The notes beneath the pieces are model-generated. The model searched no databases, was not told where the DNA came from, and saw only the letters and a list, made by a program, of their open reading frames with translations. From contig NZ_SMKX01000033.1 in assembly GCF_004349055.1 (NCBI RefSeq), positions 1 through 64,000 of the forward strand: a stretch of DNA of 64,000 nt, given 5' to 3'. Positions 42,220 through 51,150 of the stretch are shown piece by piece. The position numbers and the translations under genes are program-made. Each line of letters opens with the position of its first letter. The first letter of the stretch is position 1. The stretch comes from Kribbella antibiotica. GTDB lineage: Bacteria; Actinomycetota; Actinomycetes; Propionibacteriales; Kribbellaceae.

Positions 42220-42975
42220 TCACAGCGGCAGCCAGCCCGTGACGTGATGCCAGTGCTTGCCCTCGGCAAGGTGATCGGCGATTGCGGCTTCGAGGCGGGT
42301 CCGGCGCGGGAGTTCCGCGCCGGACGGCAGGTCGAAGACGAAAGCGCGGATGTCGTCGTCGGCCTGGGTGATCACGCTCTCCGTCGTGAAGCGGCGTTGG
42401 AAGCGGAGGATGTTGGAGTCCTCGGGCAGGTAGTCGGCCAGTTGGGGGTCGAGGAGCCACGACGTGCAATAGGCGCGCTTGTACTCCTCGGCCGGGAAGT
42501 GTTCGGCGAAGAACGGGCGCGCGGCGGCCAGGGAGTCGTCGCAGGCTTCGGGGGTGAGATGCCCGTCGCCGGGGATGTGAACGTCGAGCAGGGGCTCACC
42601 GTGGCGGGCGGTTCGGTCGAACTGGAGCCGGCCGAGGCGGTAGAGGCTGCCGCGGAAGTGGCGCGAGAACCAGTACGGGCGCACGACGCCGCCGTCGCGG
42701 ACGCGCGAGCCGAGCTGATGCATGGTCGCGTGCGAGATGGCTCGTGGCACTCGCCGGGCGGCATGCCAGGCGAGCACCTCCGGCAGGACGGTCAGGTAGG
42801 CGTAGAGCGGGAGGGTTCCGCTGGCGGCTCGCCAGGTGACGCTGCTGTCCAGGCTGCCGAGGTCCCGCCGGAGTCCGGCGACCGCCGCAGCGAGCTCGTG
42901 CTCGTCGGGCGGTGACGCCAGGACCGCGGTCTGTTCCGCTTCCGGAACACCGACCCACTGCATCAAGTCACGCAT
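42220..42975 (-). CDS. Acyltransferase-like protein with GNAT-like C-terminal domain
   Basis: 251 aa; the first codons overlap the lyase 3' end by 8 bp. 'PLYAYLTVLPEVLAWHAARR' then 'SHATMHQLGSRVRDGGVVRP' and 'WFSRHFRGSLYRLGRLQFDR' then 'LDVHIPGDGHLTPEACDDSL' match the two-part NAT_N / GNAT_C family, annotated as acyltransferase-domain proteins in actinobacteria. The substrate is unknown. Coupling to a secreted polysaccharide lyase suggests action on a product sugar or its derivative, or simple co-expression. Confidence 0.75.
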   Translation of the reverse strand: MRDLMQWVGVPEAEQTAVLASPPDEHELAAAVAGLRRDLGSLDSSVTWRAASGTLPLYAYLTVLPEVLAWHAARRVPRAISHATMHQLGSRVRDGGVVRPYWFSRHFRGSLYRLGRLQFDRTARHGEPLLDVHIPGDGHLTPEACDDSLAAARPFFAEHFPAEEYKRAYCTSWLLDPQLADYLPEDSNILRFQRRFTTESVITQADDDIRAFVFDLPSGAELPRRTRLEAAIADHLAEGKHWHHVTGWLPL

Positions 42976-45900
42976 TCAGTGTGACCTTTAGATAGCCACC
43001 GCCCGCAGGCACAGCCCGGGCCGGCTGGTTGTTCACGGTCACAGTCCGGACACCAGGCGCATAGATCTTCAGTACGACGGGTGCCGGCGCGGTGGCGGCT
43101 CGGCGTACGTCGATCCGTAGCGTGGTGTCGTCGAAGACCAGCGAGGCGTTGTCCAGCTTGCGCGACGCCTCGACGTACGTGCGGCCATCGACGGCGACCG
43201 TGGATCGCTGCAGCAGATCGATGCTGGCCTTCCGCACGAGAGCGAAGCCGTCGTCGTACAGGAGGTCGTCGCGCCCACCGGCAGCCAACTCGACACGCAC
43301 ATGCCCATCGGCGATCCGACGGACGGACGAGACGGTAGGTGACGTCTGCAGAAGCGTTGTGTACCGCGTCGCCGTCACACCCTCGCGACGAGCTAGCACG
43401 AACGGGATCGGCGTACCGGTGGAGGCCGTTCCTGGTGCGGTTTCGTGCAGCACGGTGGTTGCCTCGGGCTCCAATGCGGTCAGCTTCAGTCCGCTCGACC
43501 AGGTCCCGGTCCATTGGCCGTCAGCCGCGTTGCCCACCGCAACGTTCTTCAGCAGGTGATAGCCGAAGTTCGTGCTGGTCGGATCGAGGACGCCTGAGGT
43601 TGGGGTCATCGGGACGGTCCCGATCGTCAGCGAGCCGGCGCCGTGCCACGACTGGTCGAAGCGATGCGGTTTGGTGCCCTTGGCATCGAAGACGTCCAGC
43701 GAGTAGTCGTCGGTCATCAGGACCTTGCGTTCCAGCTCGACGTCGCTCGACGCGGGAACGCTGGCGTAGGCGCCCTTGACTTCAGCGTCCGCGACCTGCA
43801 GCCGCGGCGTCGTACCGAAGTACTTCAGGGTGCCGCGCAGGTTGCGGTCCTGGCTGGTGCCGTCGACCACGACCGTGTTGTGCGAGACCGTTTCGCGGTA
43901 CCAGTTCTCGGTCAGGTCGGCGTTCGAGGCGCCGTACACCTGGCCGAGGTCAGTTGACTGCAGCCCGCTGGCACCGACGACATCGAGGTGCAGCTTGTCG
44001 GCGTGCCCGTGGGTCCCGCCTGCGATGCCGTAGTCGAGCCGCAGATAATTCGCCTGGAAGGCGTCGATCGCGTGCTCAGCACTCAAGCGAATGCGTTCCG
44101 CGCGTCCCGTCGTTCGCACCTTGACTTTGACCGTCTGCGTGGGGACTTCGGCTCGGACCTGTTTGGTAGTCCAGCGCGGCACCCCGCGGAAGTTCGCGGT
44201 CTCTGTCATCAGCACCGCTCCTTCCTTGTCCAGGAAGGTCAGTTCCAGCACGCCGGTCCCCCGGACGTTGGCTGCCAACGTCAGTGAGCCGACGTTGCCA
44301 CCTTGCACCGCGACTTCGCGTCGGCCATCGGTGAGCAGTTGGTTCGACCACAGATCAACCTGGTCGAACCACAGCGTCCCGGTCCCCCGGTCGCTGCCCA
44401 GACTCAACCGGACCGACCGCGTCGACGACGGCACGTCCGCATCGACGTCGTACGCCGTCCACTCCGCATCGCGTTTGAGAGCGGTGCTCTTCGTTGAGAT
44501 GACCGATCCGCGCCCATCCAGGAAGCTCAATGTCAGCTTTCCTGCTGTCGCTCCGGAGGTCTTGGCCAGGGCTGACAACCGCAGCGTGGGGACCTCACGA
44601 CCGTCCAGCGGCACATCCTGCCGCAACCCGCGCCAACCGGCGAGATCCCCGGTCACCTTCGCCGCGCGCTTGCCGTCCATCACCACATCGGTCACCCAGG
44701 ACGCACCCTCTAACTTCCAGTACGAGTCGTCCTCCAGCCCCGGGTTCGGGGCGAGATTGCGTCCGTTGTGCGACTGGAGGACGGCCTCACCGAGGCTGGT
44801 GAAGTTCGTGCTCGACACCCGCAGACCCGAACTCGCCGGGATGCTGTCGGCTCCGTACCGGAGTGCCCAGCGGTCGGTCCGCGGCAGCTTCGCGTTCGTG
44901 TAGGCGTAGTCGAGCGCCGCCGCGAACCGCGGATCGCCGTACTGGCCGTACCCGAACTCGGCGAACTGCGTGAAGCTGACGCCGAACCGCCGTCCCCAGT
45001 TGCCACCGTCACCGGCCGCCGGAACGGTCAGATCCGGATACAGGTAAGGCAGCAGTACCGTGTACATCTGCTTGAACCGCGGATCGCCGAGGTAATCATG
45101 CTCACCGCGAGCCGCCAAGGCCAAGCTCGTCAGTGCCTGCAGCGCGTAGACGTGATAGCTCGCCGATCCTTCCCACCACCAGCCGTCGTTCATCCGCGCC
45201 TTGTTCAGCAGGAACTCCAGCCCGTCCTCGGAGTCGTGCAACGCATAGTCCTTGTACGCCGCATCGTTGATCGCGGCACCGATTGCGTAGATACCGGCAT
45301 CGTTCCAGGCTTGGAAGTTCGAGGTGGAGGTCGGCCAGGAGATCATCAGATCGGCCAGCGGGCGCAGCAGATTCTGCTCGATGTTGACCCGCTCGGCCGG
45401 GGTCAGCGACTCGTGGATCAGATCATAAGCATCGACCAGCGCGACGGCCGAGACAGCCTCGTCGAGAACCTGGTAGTGCACTCGCCCATACAGACCGTTC
45501 AATGGCACCGACACGAACTGATCGGCGTAGTACTGCAGGATGTCGCGGGCTTTCCCGGCATAGCGAGGATCAGCAGTCAGTTGGTAGGCAAGCCCCAGAT
45601 CAGCGGCGCCCTGGCCAGCGTTGTAGTGCCAGGTCTCGATCCACGAGCTGTTGTAGGGCTCGCCGGTATAGACCTTCCCGTCGATCGGGCAGGTGTGCTC
45701 GGTCGGCTTGTCGTAGTCGAAGCGAAGGCTGGTGTTCGTGCCCGGGCACTTGTAGTTGCCGGTCCACGCGTTGTGGAACATCGTCTTGTCGAGCGGTCGC
45801 GGCAACCAGGCATCAGCCTCGGTCTTCACCACCTTCGTAAAGGCGTCCTTCGCCCAGCCCTGGTCGGCGACCTTCTGCCGCAATGCGTTGATCTCGGCAA

Positions 45901-47269
45901 CAGTGTTGAAGACCTGCGGCTGCTCACCACGCACTGCCGCGCTCGCCACCGTCGTCTCAAGCCAGGCAGTCTGCGTCAAGTCCGGTGCCCCGGCGGGAGT
46001 CGCGAGCAGCTTGACCTCGCGCGTCGTACCGGCCGCTTGTTCTGCTGGTGCGGTCACGAAGACCTTGACCTGGGCGCTCGCGCCGGGAGCCAGGGTGACG
46101 CTGTCTGCTGCGAGCCGAGCCGTGTACGGCGCCAAGGCCGACTGATCGAGGCTGAGCCGGAAGGTGTCCGCAACCTCGCGCCGGTTCGTGATCGTCGTGT
46201 AGTGGACCACCTCATTGCCTGCGGCAACCGACTTGGCGACCATGTCCGGCGAGACCCACCCGGATTCGGGGCTGACACTCACGTTGTCGATCCACGCCGT
46301 ACCGGTGGCGTTCGTGACAGTGGGGATCACCTGGATCCGCTGGGTCTTGGCCGGCAACCGCATTGTGCCGCTGATCCGCGACCAACCACGACTGCCGGTG
46401 ATCACTCCGGCGATGATCGACGAGCCCGTGTAGGTGGTCACGCCGTTCACGACGTACGAGAAGCTGAGGCTGACCCGCAAACCACCCGGTACGTCGGTGA
46501 AGTCGGACGACACCAGTTGATCGGTCTTCACATCCGCCGCGACCGTGACGACCGGCCAGACGGCCTGGTCGACCTGCGTGGTGACGAAACCGCCAATCTT
46601 CTTGCCTGGCACGCCTTTCAGCCGCATCGCGCCGGCGTCGAGGTCGTAGACCTGACTCAGGTACGGCGTGCACCAGCCGGCCGCCGGGCAGTTCGGATCG
46701 GTCGTCGTGGTGTCGAATCCCGGGTTCGTCGCCAGGTTGACCGGCGCGGCCGCCGCAACGCGCAGATCGTCGAACCGAACGGTGCCGACCGCACGATCGA
46801 GAGCCACGCTGACGAACGCCGACACAGTCCCAGCCGGTACGGCGTACGTGGCGCTCTGCAGGGTCCAGTCCTGCGTGCCCTGCAGGCGGACGCCTTGCCA
46901 ATTCTTCACGCCGGCAGCATTCACGAACGCGATGTAGAGCTTGGCCGCATTGTCGGCCGATGCCCCTTGGACGACGTCATCAAGCTTCATCTGGCCAGAC
47001 ACCGTCACCCGCGCCGTCCGGCGGCCGTCGAGTCCAAAGGAGGCTGAGTTCGCGCCTTCCCAGGCGATCCCGGTGATGGAGGCCACTTTCAAAGCACCGG
47101 ACTCCACCGTTGCTCGACTAGAAGCAGTCCAGCCGTTGCTGCCGGCCTCGAACCCCGCATTCACCACGAGGTTGCCGGGGGCAACCGGTGCGTCGGGCGG
47201 CGCCGCGGTCGCGCTCACCGGTTGCAGCACGGCGGCCACCAAAGCGGCGGCTATCAGGAATGGCTTCAT
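42968..47269 (-). CDS. Large secreted polysaccharide lyase (alginate lyase plus heparinase II/III domains)
   Basis: 1433 aa from the ATG at 47267-47269, giving a signal peptide (MKPFLIAAALVAAVLQPVSA). Two carbohydrate-binding-like beta-sandwiches (~28-175 and ~180-340, each starting NLVVNAGFE or NLATNPGFD) precede an Ig/NEW3-like domain (~355-440). The alginate-lyase (alpha/alpha) barrel spans ~480-800, with 'SWIETWHYNAGQGAADLGLA' and TSNFQAWNDAGIYAIG. Two more CBM-like domains follow. A heparinase II/III-type beta domain ends the enzyme core with GGTHGHADKLHLDVV and YRETVSHNTVVVDG. It cleaves uronic-acid polysaccharides by beta-elimination; the exact polymer (alginate, glucuronan, heparin-like) cannot be told. 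Translationally coupled to the regulator. Confidence 0.87.
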   Translation of the reverse strand: MKPFLIAAALVAAVLQPVSATAAPPDAPVAPGNLVVNAGFEAGSNGWTASSRATVESGALKVASITGIAWEGANSASFGLDGRRTARVTVSGQMKLDDVVQGASADNAAKLYIAFVNAAGVKNWQGVRLQGTQDWTLQSATYAVPAGTVSAFVSVALDRAVGTVRFDDLRVAAAAPVNLATNPGFDTTTTDPNCPAAGWCTPYLSQVYDLDAGAMRLKGVPGKKIGGFVTTQVDQAVWPVVTVAADVKTDQLVSSDFTDVPGGLRVSLSFSYVVNGVTTYTGSSIIAGVITGSRGWSRISGTMRLPAKTQRIQVIPTVTNATGTAWIDNVSVSPESGWVSPDMVAKSVAAGNEVVHYTTITNRREVADTFRLSLDQSALAPYTARLAADSVTLAPGASAQVKVFVTAPAEQAAGTTREVKLLATPAGAPDLTQTAWLETTVASAAVRGEQPQVFNTVAEINALRQKVADQGWAKDAFTKVVKTEADAWLPRPLDKTMFHNAWTGNYKCPGTNTSLRFDYDKPTEHTCPIDGKVYTGEPYNSSWIETWHYNAGQGAADLGLAYQLTADPRYAGKARDILQYYADQFVSVPLNGLYGRVHYQVLDEAVSAVALVDAYDLIHESLTPAERVNIEQNLLRPLADLMISWPTSTSNFQAWNDAGIYAIGAAINDAAYKDYALHDSEDGLEFLLNKARMNDGWWWEGSASYHVYALQALTSLALAARGEHDYLGDPRFKQMYTVLLPYLYPDLTVPAAGDGGNWGRRFGVSFTQFAEFGYGQYGDPRFAAALDYAYTNAKLPRTDRWALRYGADSIPASSGLRVSSTNFTSLGEAVLQSHNGRNLAPNPGLEDDSYWKLEGASWVTDVVMDGKRAAKVTGDLAGWRGLRQDVPLDGREVPTLRLSALAKTSGATAGKLTLSFLDGRGSVISTKSTALKRDAEWTAYDVDADVPSSTRSVRLSLGSDRGTGTLWFDQVDLWSNQLLTDGRREVAVQGGNVGSLTLAANVRGTGVLELTFLDKEGAVLMTETANFRGVPRWTTKQVRAEVPTQTVKVKVRTTGRAERIRLSAEHAIDAFQANYLRLDYGIAGGTHGHADKLHLDVVGASGLQSTDLGQVYGASNADLTENWYRETVSHNTVVVDGTSQDRNLRGTLKYFGTTPRLQVADAEVKGAYASVPASSDVELERKVLMTDDYSLDVFDAKGTKPHRFDQSWHGAGSLTIGTVPMTPTSGVLDPTSTNFGYHLLKNVAVGNAADGQWTGTWSSGLKLTALEPEATTVLHETAPGTASTGTPIPFVLARREGVTATRYTTLLQTSPTVSSVRRIADGHVRVELAAGGRDDLLYDDGFALVRKASIDLLQRSTVAVDGRTYVEASRKLDNASLVFDDTTLRIDVRRAATAPAPVVLKIYAPGVRTVTVNNQPARAVPAGGGYLKVTLNA

Positions 47270-48390
47270 TGCTGAACCAACTCTCGGGTCATCGCACCAC
47301 AAGAGGCGCGGATGACCAGCCGCGGACGCAGCTGGACCTGATGAATGGGGGCCGTCTCGCCTTGGGTGAGGCGGCGCAGCAGCAACTCGGCTGCGAGCGC
47401 TCCAACCTCGGCCTTCGGCGGTGAGACAGCAGTCAGCGGCACTTCCCCCAGGTCGGCCACTTCGTCGTCATAGGCAACAAGTGCGAGATCGCCGGGGACA
47501 TCGACCCCGAGCCGGCGGGCATGCAGAACCAGCGCCGAGGCGTCTCGATCACCTAGGCAGAAGACCGCGCTGACGTCATTGTCGGCGCAGGTCTGGACGT
47601 ACGCGGCAAGCTCTTCGTTGGTCCACACTTCACGACGCTGGTTGACCGCCGGGATCACCGGCAGGCCCAACTCCGTGATGGCCGCGTCGAAACCCGCCTG
47701 CACGGCGTCCGCCGTACCGGTGCGGAGGCGGCCGAGGTGGCCGATCCGCCGGTGACCGAGCTCGGTGAAGTGGCGGACAGCGGCGTACGCACCGCCTTGG
47801 TGGTTGGTGCACACGTACGGCGTCGCGTCGTCCAGTGTGGGATGCGGCGGCCGGCGCTCGATCAGGACATACGGGACCGGAAGGTCGGGCAGATCCTCGA
47901 AGAAGAGTCCGGGGTCTTCCATCAGGTGCAGGTTGGGCACCAGCAGCAGCCCGTCGACACCGGCTTGGAGCAGTTGCCGGGTCTGCTCGGCCTCGACGTC
48001 CAGGTTGTACTCCGAGCTCGACAGGATCACGCGGACCCCAGCGGCGCTCAGCACGCGCTCGATGCCCTCGATCACCTTCGGGTAGAAGTACGAGGTCGAC
48101 GGGACCAGTACGCCGACGAATCGGCGCTGCAGGCGGATACCCGACGGCTGGGCGAGCACGTAGGTCCCGGAACCCTGCCGGCGCTGCACGATGTCGTCCT
48201 CGATCAGGAGGTCGACAGCCCGCCGTACGGTGTTGATCCCGACACCGGCTGCGCGTGCCAGCTCGGACTCGGTCGGCAACCGGCCGCCGACCATCCAGAC
48301 CCCGGTGGCGATCTCCTCCCGCAACTGCTCGGCCAGCGCCCGGAACTTCATCCCCCGCGGCACGTCGGCCAACCCCTGCTCGCTCGTCAT
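47266..48390 (-). CDS. GntR-type HTH fused to a LacI/periplasmic-binding domain (AraR-like regulator)
   Basis: 374 aa from the ATG at 48388-48390; a TTG 12 codons earlier and an ATG 13 codons later are alternatives. The N-terminal winged helix is GntR type: 'FRALAEQLREEIATGVWMVG' then 'LPTESELARAAGVGINTVRR'. The remaining ~290 residues are a sugar-binding LacI-like domain: 'VGVLVPSTSYFYPKVIEGIE', 'VSAVFCLGDRDASALVLHAR' and VALVAYDDEVADL. This AraR-type layout senses a sugar. The ATGA overlap with the lyase gene points to local control by a breakdown product of the lyase substrate. Confidence 0.9.
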   Translation of the reverse strand: MTSEQGLADVPRGMKFRALAEQLREEIATGVWMVGGRLPTESELARAAGVGINTVRRAVDLLIEDDIVQRRQGSGTYVLAQPSGIRLQRRFVGVLVPSTSYFYPKVIEGIERVLSAAGVRVILSSSEYNLDVEAEQTRQLLQAGVDGLLLVPNLHLMEDPGLFFEDLPDLPVPYVLIERRPPHPTLDDATPYVCTNHQGGAYAAVRHFTELGHRRIGHLGRLRTGTADAVQAGFDAAITELGLPVIPAVNQRREVWTNEELAAYVQTCADNDVSAVFCLGDRDASALVLHARRLGVDVPGDLALVAYDDEVADLGEVPLTAVSPPKAEVGALAAELLLRRLTQGETAPIHQVQLRPRLVIRASCGAMTRELVQQ

Positions 48391-48437
48391 AGAGGACAGC
48401 GTGGAAGCAGATTCAACCCCGGTCAAGGCGTGTATTA

Positions 48438-48493
48438 GGAATGAATAGGCACTTTTTGACCAAAGTCGTGCCCTGAGGCCGGATATTCATTCC
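48438..48493. promoter_or_regulatory. Inverted pair GGAATGAATA ... TATTCATTCC
   Basis: Two perfect inverted 10-bp copies, at 48438-48447 and 48484-48493, lie in the divergent promoter between the AraR-like regulator and the phosphatase. They are AT-rich against the genome background and 46 bp apart start to start. This suits two regulator dimers and DNA looping. Confidence 0.6.
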
Positions 48494-48534
48494 CTTCAGA
48501 GAAGGAATCCAGCCGGCAATCTAAACTGCTGCCG

Positions 48535-49179
48535 GTGAAGATTTCTCATGTGGTCTGGGACTGGAACGGCACCTTGCTGCACGACAACGAGATCGTGCTC
48601 GCCGCGGTGAACGAGGTCTTCGTCGGCCTCGGCGGTACGGCGATCACCTGGCCGGACTGGCAGGCGGCGTACACGAGGCCGATGCGCGTCTCGTACGAGA
48701 CAGTCCTGTCCCGCAGCCTCACCGAACCCGAATGGGCGCAGGTCGACAAGCTCTACCACGACCGGTACGACGCCCTGCTGGCCAAGTCCGGTCTCGCCGA
48801 AGGAACGCTCGACGTACTACTGGGTGTCGCTGAGTCCGGCCGCACCCAGTCCCTGCTGTCGATGTGGTTCCACGACCGCCTGACCCCGACGATCGACGAA
48901 TACGGCCTGGCCCCGCACTTCACCCGCGTCGACGGCCTGGTTGCCGAGGTCGGTGGCGGCTCCAAGGCTGAGAGCCTTGTCCGCCACCTCGAGGCCCAGC
49001 GCCTCGACCCCGCGGACGTCGTACTGATCGGCGACGTCGTCGACGACGCCGACGCGGCCCGCGCGGCCGGCGCCGGCAGCATCCTCGTCAGCACCGGCGC
49101 AATGTCCCGCGAGGCCCTCGAAGCCACCGGCTCCCTGGTCACCGACTCCATCCAGGAAGCCGTCGCCCTCCTGAAGTAG
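48535..49179 (+). CDS. HAD-superfamily phosphatase (phosphoglycolate phosphatase-like)
   Basis: 214 aa from a GTG at 48535. Motif I is WDWNGTLLHDN with the nucleophile Asp, motif II is in LLSMWFHDRL, the Lys of motif III is in GGSKAESLVRHL, and motif IV is VVLIGDVVDDADAA. The small helical cap follows motif I, as in PGP-type HADs. It hydrolyses a phosphate monoester; substrate unknown. It is divergent from the lyase-operon regulator with shared operators, so a sugar-phosphate connected to that pathway is possible. Confidence 0.88.
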   Translation: MKISHVVWDWNGTLLHDNEIVLAAVNEVFVGLGGTAITWPDWQAAYTRPMRVSYETVLSRSLTEPEWAQVDKLYHDRYDALLAKSGLAEGTLDVLLGVAESGRTQSLLSMWFHDRLTPTIDEYGLAPHFTRVDGLVAEVGGGSKAESLVRHLEAQRLDPADVVLIGDVVDDADAARAAGAGSILVSTGAMSREALEATGSLVTDSIQEAVALLK

Positions 49180-49238
49180 CGCATGGAACTCATCCCCCGC
49201 GGGCACCGGCTATGCAAGCTGGAACCTGAGGAGGAACC

Positions 49239-49403
49239 ATGAGCACCAACCCCATTCCGGTCCCGCCCGTCGAGCCGCTGCCGGATCTGACCGATCCCGT
49301 GCCGGGCGGCGGTCAGCCCGATCCGGACCTCGACCCGAGCCCAGCACCGGCTCCGAACCCCGACGAGGACCCGAACGAGCAGCTCCCGCACTTTCCTGAA
49401 TAG
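49239..49403 (+). CDS. Very small Pro/Asp-rich protein
   Basis: 54 aa from the ATG at 49239, with a very strong ribosome-binding site (GAGGAGGA, 7-8 nt spacing). The sequence starts MSTNPIPVPPVEPLPDLTDP and ends NEQLPHFPE, with about a third Pro and many Asp/Glu. It has no signal peptide or Cys and is likely unstructured. Third-codon GC is high, supporting a real gene. It lies 59 bp after the phosphatase and may be read from the same transcript. Function unknown. Confidence 0.6.
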   Translation: MSTNPIPVPPVEPLPDLTDPVPGGGQPDPDLDPSPAPAPNPDEDPNEQLPHFPE

Positions 49404-49491
49404 ATGCCGCCCCGAGGACGAACAGCCCTGACTGAACCGATAGCGCCGCTGCCCGACTGACTGGCAGCGGCGCGATCAGCCGTTCAGCCCA

Positions 49492-49635
49492 CTAGTTCCA
49501 CTCGAACCCGTCGCTATGTCCCTGGCTGGCCGAGGTTCCGCCTGCGTCCACCGCGGCCGCCGGCTTGACGACATACGCCCCGGCCACGATCAACGCCGCC
49601 GACGCGAACAAAGCTGCAACTCGCTTCATGCTCAT
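49492..49635 (-). CDS. Small exported peptide
   Basis: 47 aa on the minus strand from the ATG at 49633-49635 (or the ATG two codons later). A signal peptide, MSMKRVAALFASAALIVAGA then YVVKPAAA, leads into a ~20-residue mature peptide, VDAGGTSASQGHSDGFEWN. GGGGAC-like bases lie just upstream as a ribosome site. It is one of the small secreted peptides often overlooked in actinobacteria; role unknown. Confidence 0.55.
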   Translation of the reverse strand: MSMKRVAALFASAALIVAGAYVVKPAAAVDAGGTSASQGHSDGFEWN

Positions 49636-49819
49636 TCCAGTCCCCTTCAGTCCGATGTACAGACCACCGTAGGAACCGTCGAATGCGGCGTAGCGGTGCT
49701 GTCCGGATCATGCCACGCGTCCTGATCATGCGTGATTGTGCGCGAAGCTGTGTCTACGGAGCGAGAACAAGCGGCTTTGCGCTTGCCGGAGCGGCCTGAC
49801 AAGGGTTCGATAGACGCTT

Positions 49820-51013
49820 GTGGAGCAGACACAGCAGCACGATGGAGTCTCGTACCGGACGTTGATCTGGCTGGCGGTGGCCGCGTTCTCGACCGGAATC
49901 GACGGGTACGTGCTGGCGGGACTGCTTCCGGCGATTGCTGAGGACCTGCGGGTGACCGAGCCGGCGGCCGGTCAGTTGATGACGGTCTTTGCGCTCACGT
50001 CGGCGATCATGGCGCCGATTCTCGGTACGGCGACCAGTCGGTGGGAGCGGCGCCGGACCATCGCGTTGTCGCTGGCGGTCTTCGTGGTCGGCAACCTGAT
50101 CGTTGCCCTCGCACCGAATTACGGTATCGCGATCAGCGGTCGAGTGGTCTCGGCACTCGGCGGTTGTCTGCTGAACGCCGCGATCCTGGCGTACGTGATC
50201 GCGCAGACGCCGATCCGGCATCGCGGCAAGGCGCTGTCGTTCGTGCTGGGCGGCTGGATGACCGCGACCGCGCTCGGCGTACCGGTCGGCCTCGTCATCG
50301 GCCAGTCCAATTGGCGCTTCCCGATGGTGCTGGTCGCCGTGGTGGGTGCGATCGCCCTGGTCGGGATCCTGCTCCGCCTGCCTGAACTGCACCTCCCGGC
50401 GGGCACACTCGCCGACCGCCTCCGGCCGCTGCGCCAACCGCGGCTGCTGGCCGGTCTGCTCGTTACCGTCGGCATTCTGTGCGCCAGTTACACCTGCTTC
50501 ACCTACGCCACGCTGATCTTCGGTCCGACCTTCCGGGCCGACTGGATGATCATCCTGATCATGTTCGGCTACGGCCTGTTCAGCATGCTCGGAAACGCCG
50601 TCACCGGCCGGCTCACCGACCGCTTCACCCCGATCCGCGTGCTGACCGTCGTCCTCACCGGCCTACTCCTCAACTCGATCATCGGCGGCCTCGCACTCGG
50701 CTACGCGCCCGTCACCCTGGCCGCCGTCATGGGCCTGGCCTGGTTCTTCCTGGCGGGCGTCGGCAACGGCGGCGCCGCCGTCCCCCAACAGGCCCGCCTC
50801 GGCGTCCTCGCCGGCGACTCAGCCGCGATCGTCATGGCCCTCAACGGCAGCGCCATCTCCCTCGGCGCGGCGCTAGGCGGCGGCCTCGGCGGCATCGTCC
50901 TGGCCACCGGCGCGGCCCCGCACTGGCTGCTCGCCGTCTCCGCCGTCGTCCTGACGATCGCCCTGAGCATCCACCTGCTCGTCGCCCGCGAGCGGACCGC
51001 CACCACTGTCTAA
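49820..51013 (+). CDS. MFS transporter, DHA1 drug/arabinose-efflux type
   Basis: 397 aa from a GTG at 49820. Twelve hydrophobic segments are visible. The N-terminal 'FSTGIDGYVLAGLLPAIAED' then LRVTEPAAGQLMTVFALTSA, and the loop 2-3 region 'TATSRWERRRTIALSLAVFV', are typical of the AraJ/Cmx-like DHA1 group of exporters. It probably expels a small molecule by proton antiport; substrate cannot be inferred. A palindrome ending the convergent gap follows at 51121. Confidence 0.85.
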   Translation: MEQTQQHDGVSYRTLIWLAVAAFSTGIDGYVLAGLLPAIAEDLRVTEPAAGQLMTVFALTSAIMAPILGTATSRWERRRTIALSLAVFVVGNLIVALAPNYGIAISGRVVSALGGCLLNAAILAYVIAQTPIRHRGKALSFVLGGWMTATALGVPVGLVIGQSNWRFPMVLVAVVGAIALVGILLRLPELHLPAGTLADRLRPLRQPRLLAGLLVTVGILCASYTCFTYATLIFGPTFRADWMIILIMFGYGLFSMLGNAVTGRLTDRFTPIRVLTVVLTGLLLNSIIGGLALGYAPVTLAAVMGLAWFFLAGVGNGGAAVPQQARLGVLAGDSAAIVMALNGSAISLGAALGGGLGGIVLATGAAPHWLLAVSAVVLTIALSIHLLVARERTATTV

Positions 51014-51120
51014 CCTCGCGCAGCCCGCCCTGCTCACGCTCAGCGCTGCCTGCGCGAGCGCCCGATCGGGAAGTTGGTCAGTGGCCCAGGTCCGCCCTCC
51101 CCGACGCCTCCGGCCCGCGC

Positions 51121-51146
51121 CATCTCATGGGTGGACCCATCAGATG
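51121..51146. terminator. Near-perfect 26-bp palindrome between convergent genes
   Basis: The arms CATCTCATGGGT and ACCCATCAGATG (one mismatch) are separated by 2 bp, 5 bp before the end of the lipoate-ligase-like gene and 108 bp after the MFS stop. As RNA it would form a hairpin on either strand, so a bidirectional terminator is likely. A protein site is also possible because the spacer is very short. Confidence 0.5.
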
Positions 51147-51150
51147 GTGG

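Noticed and set aside
44768-47047. 759-aa open frame antisense to the polysaccharide lyase
   Set aside because: Arg/Val/Asp-rich composition with no family match; the lyase on the minus strand has a signal peptide and conserved motifs.
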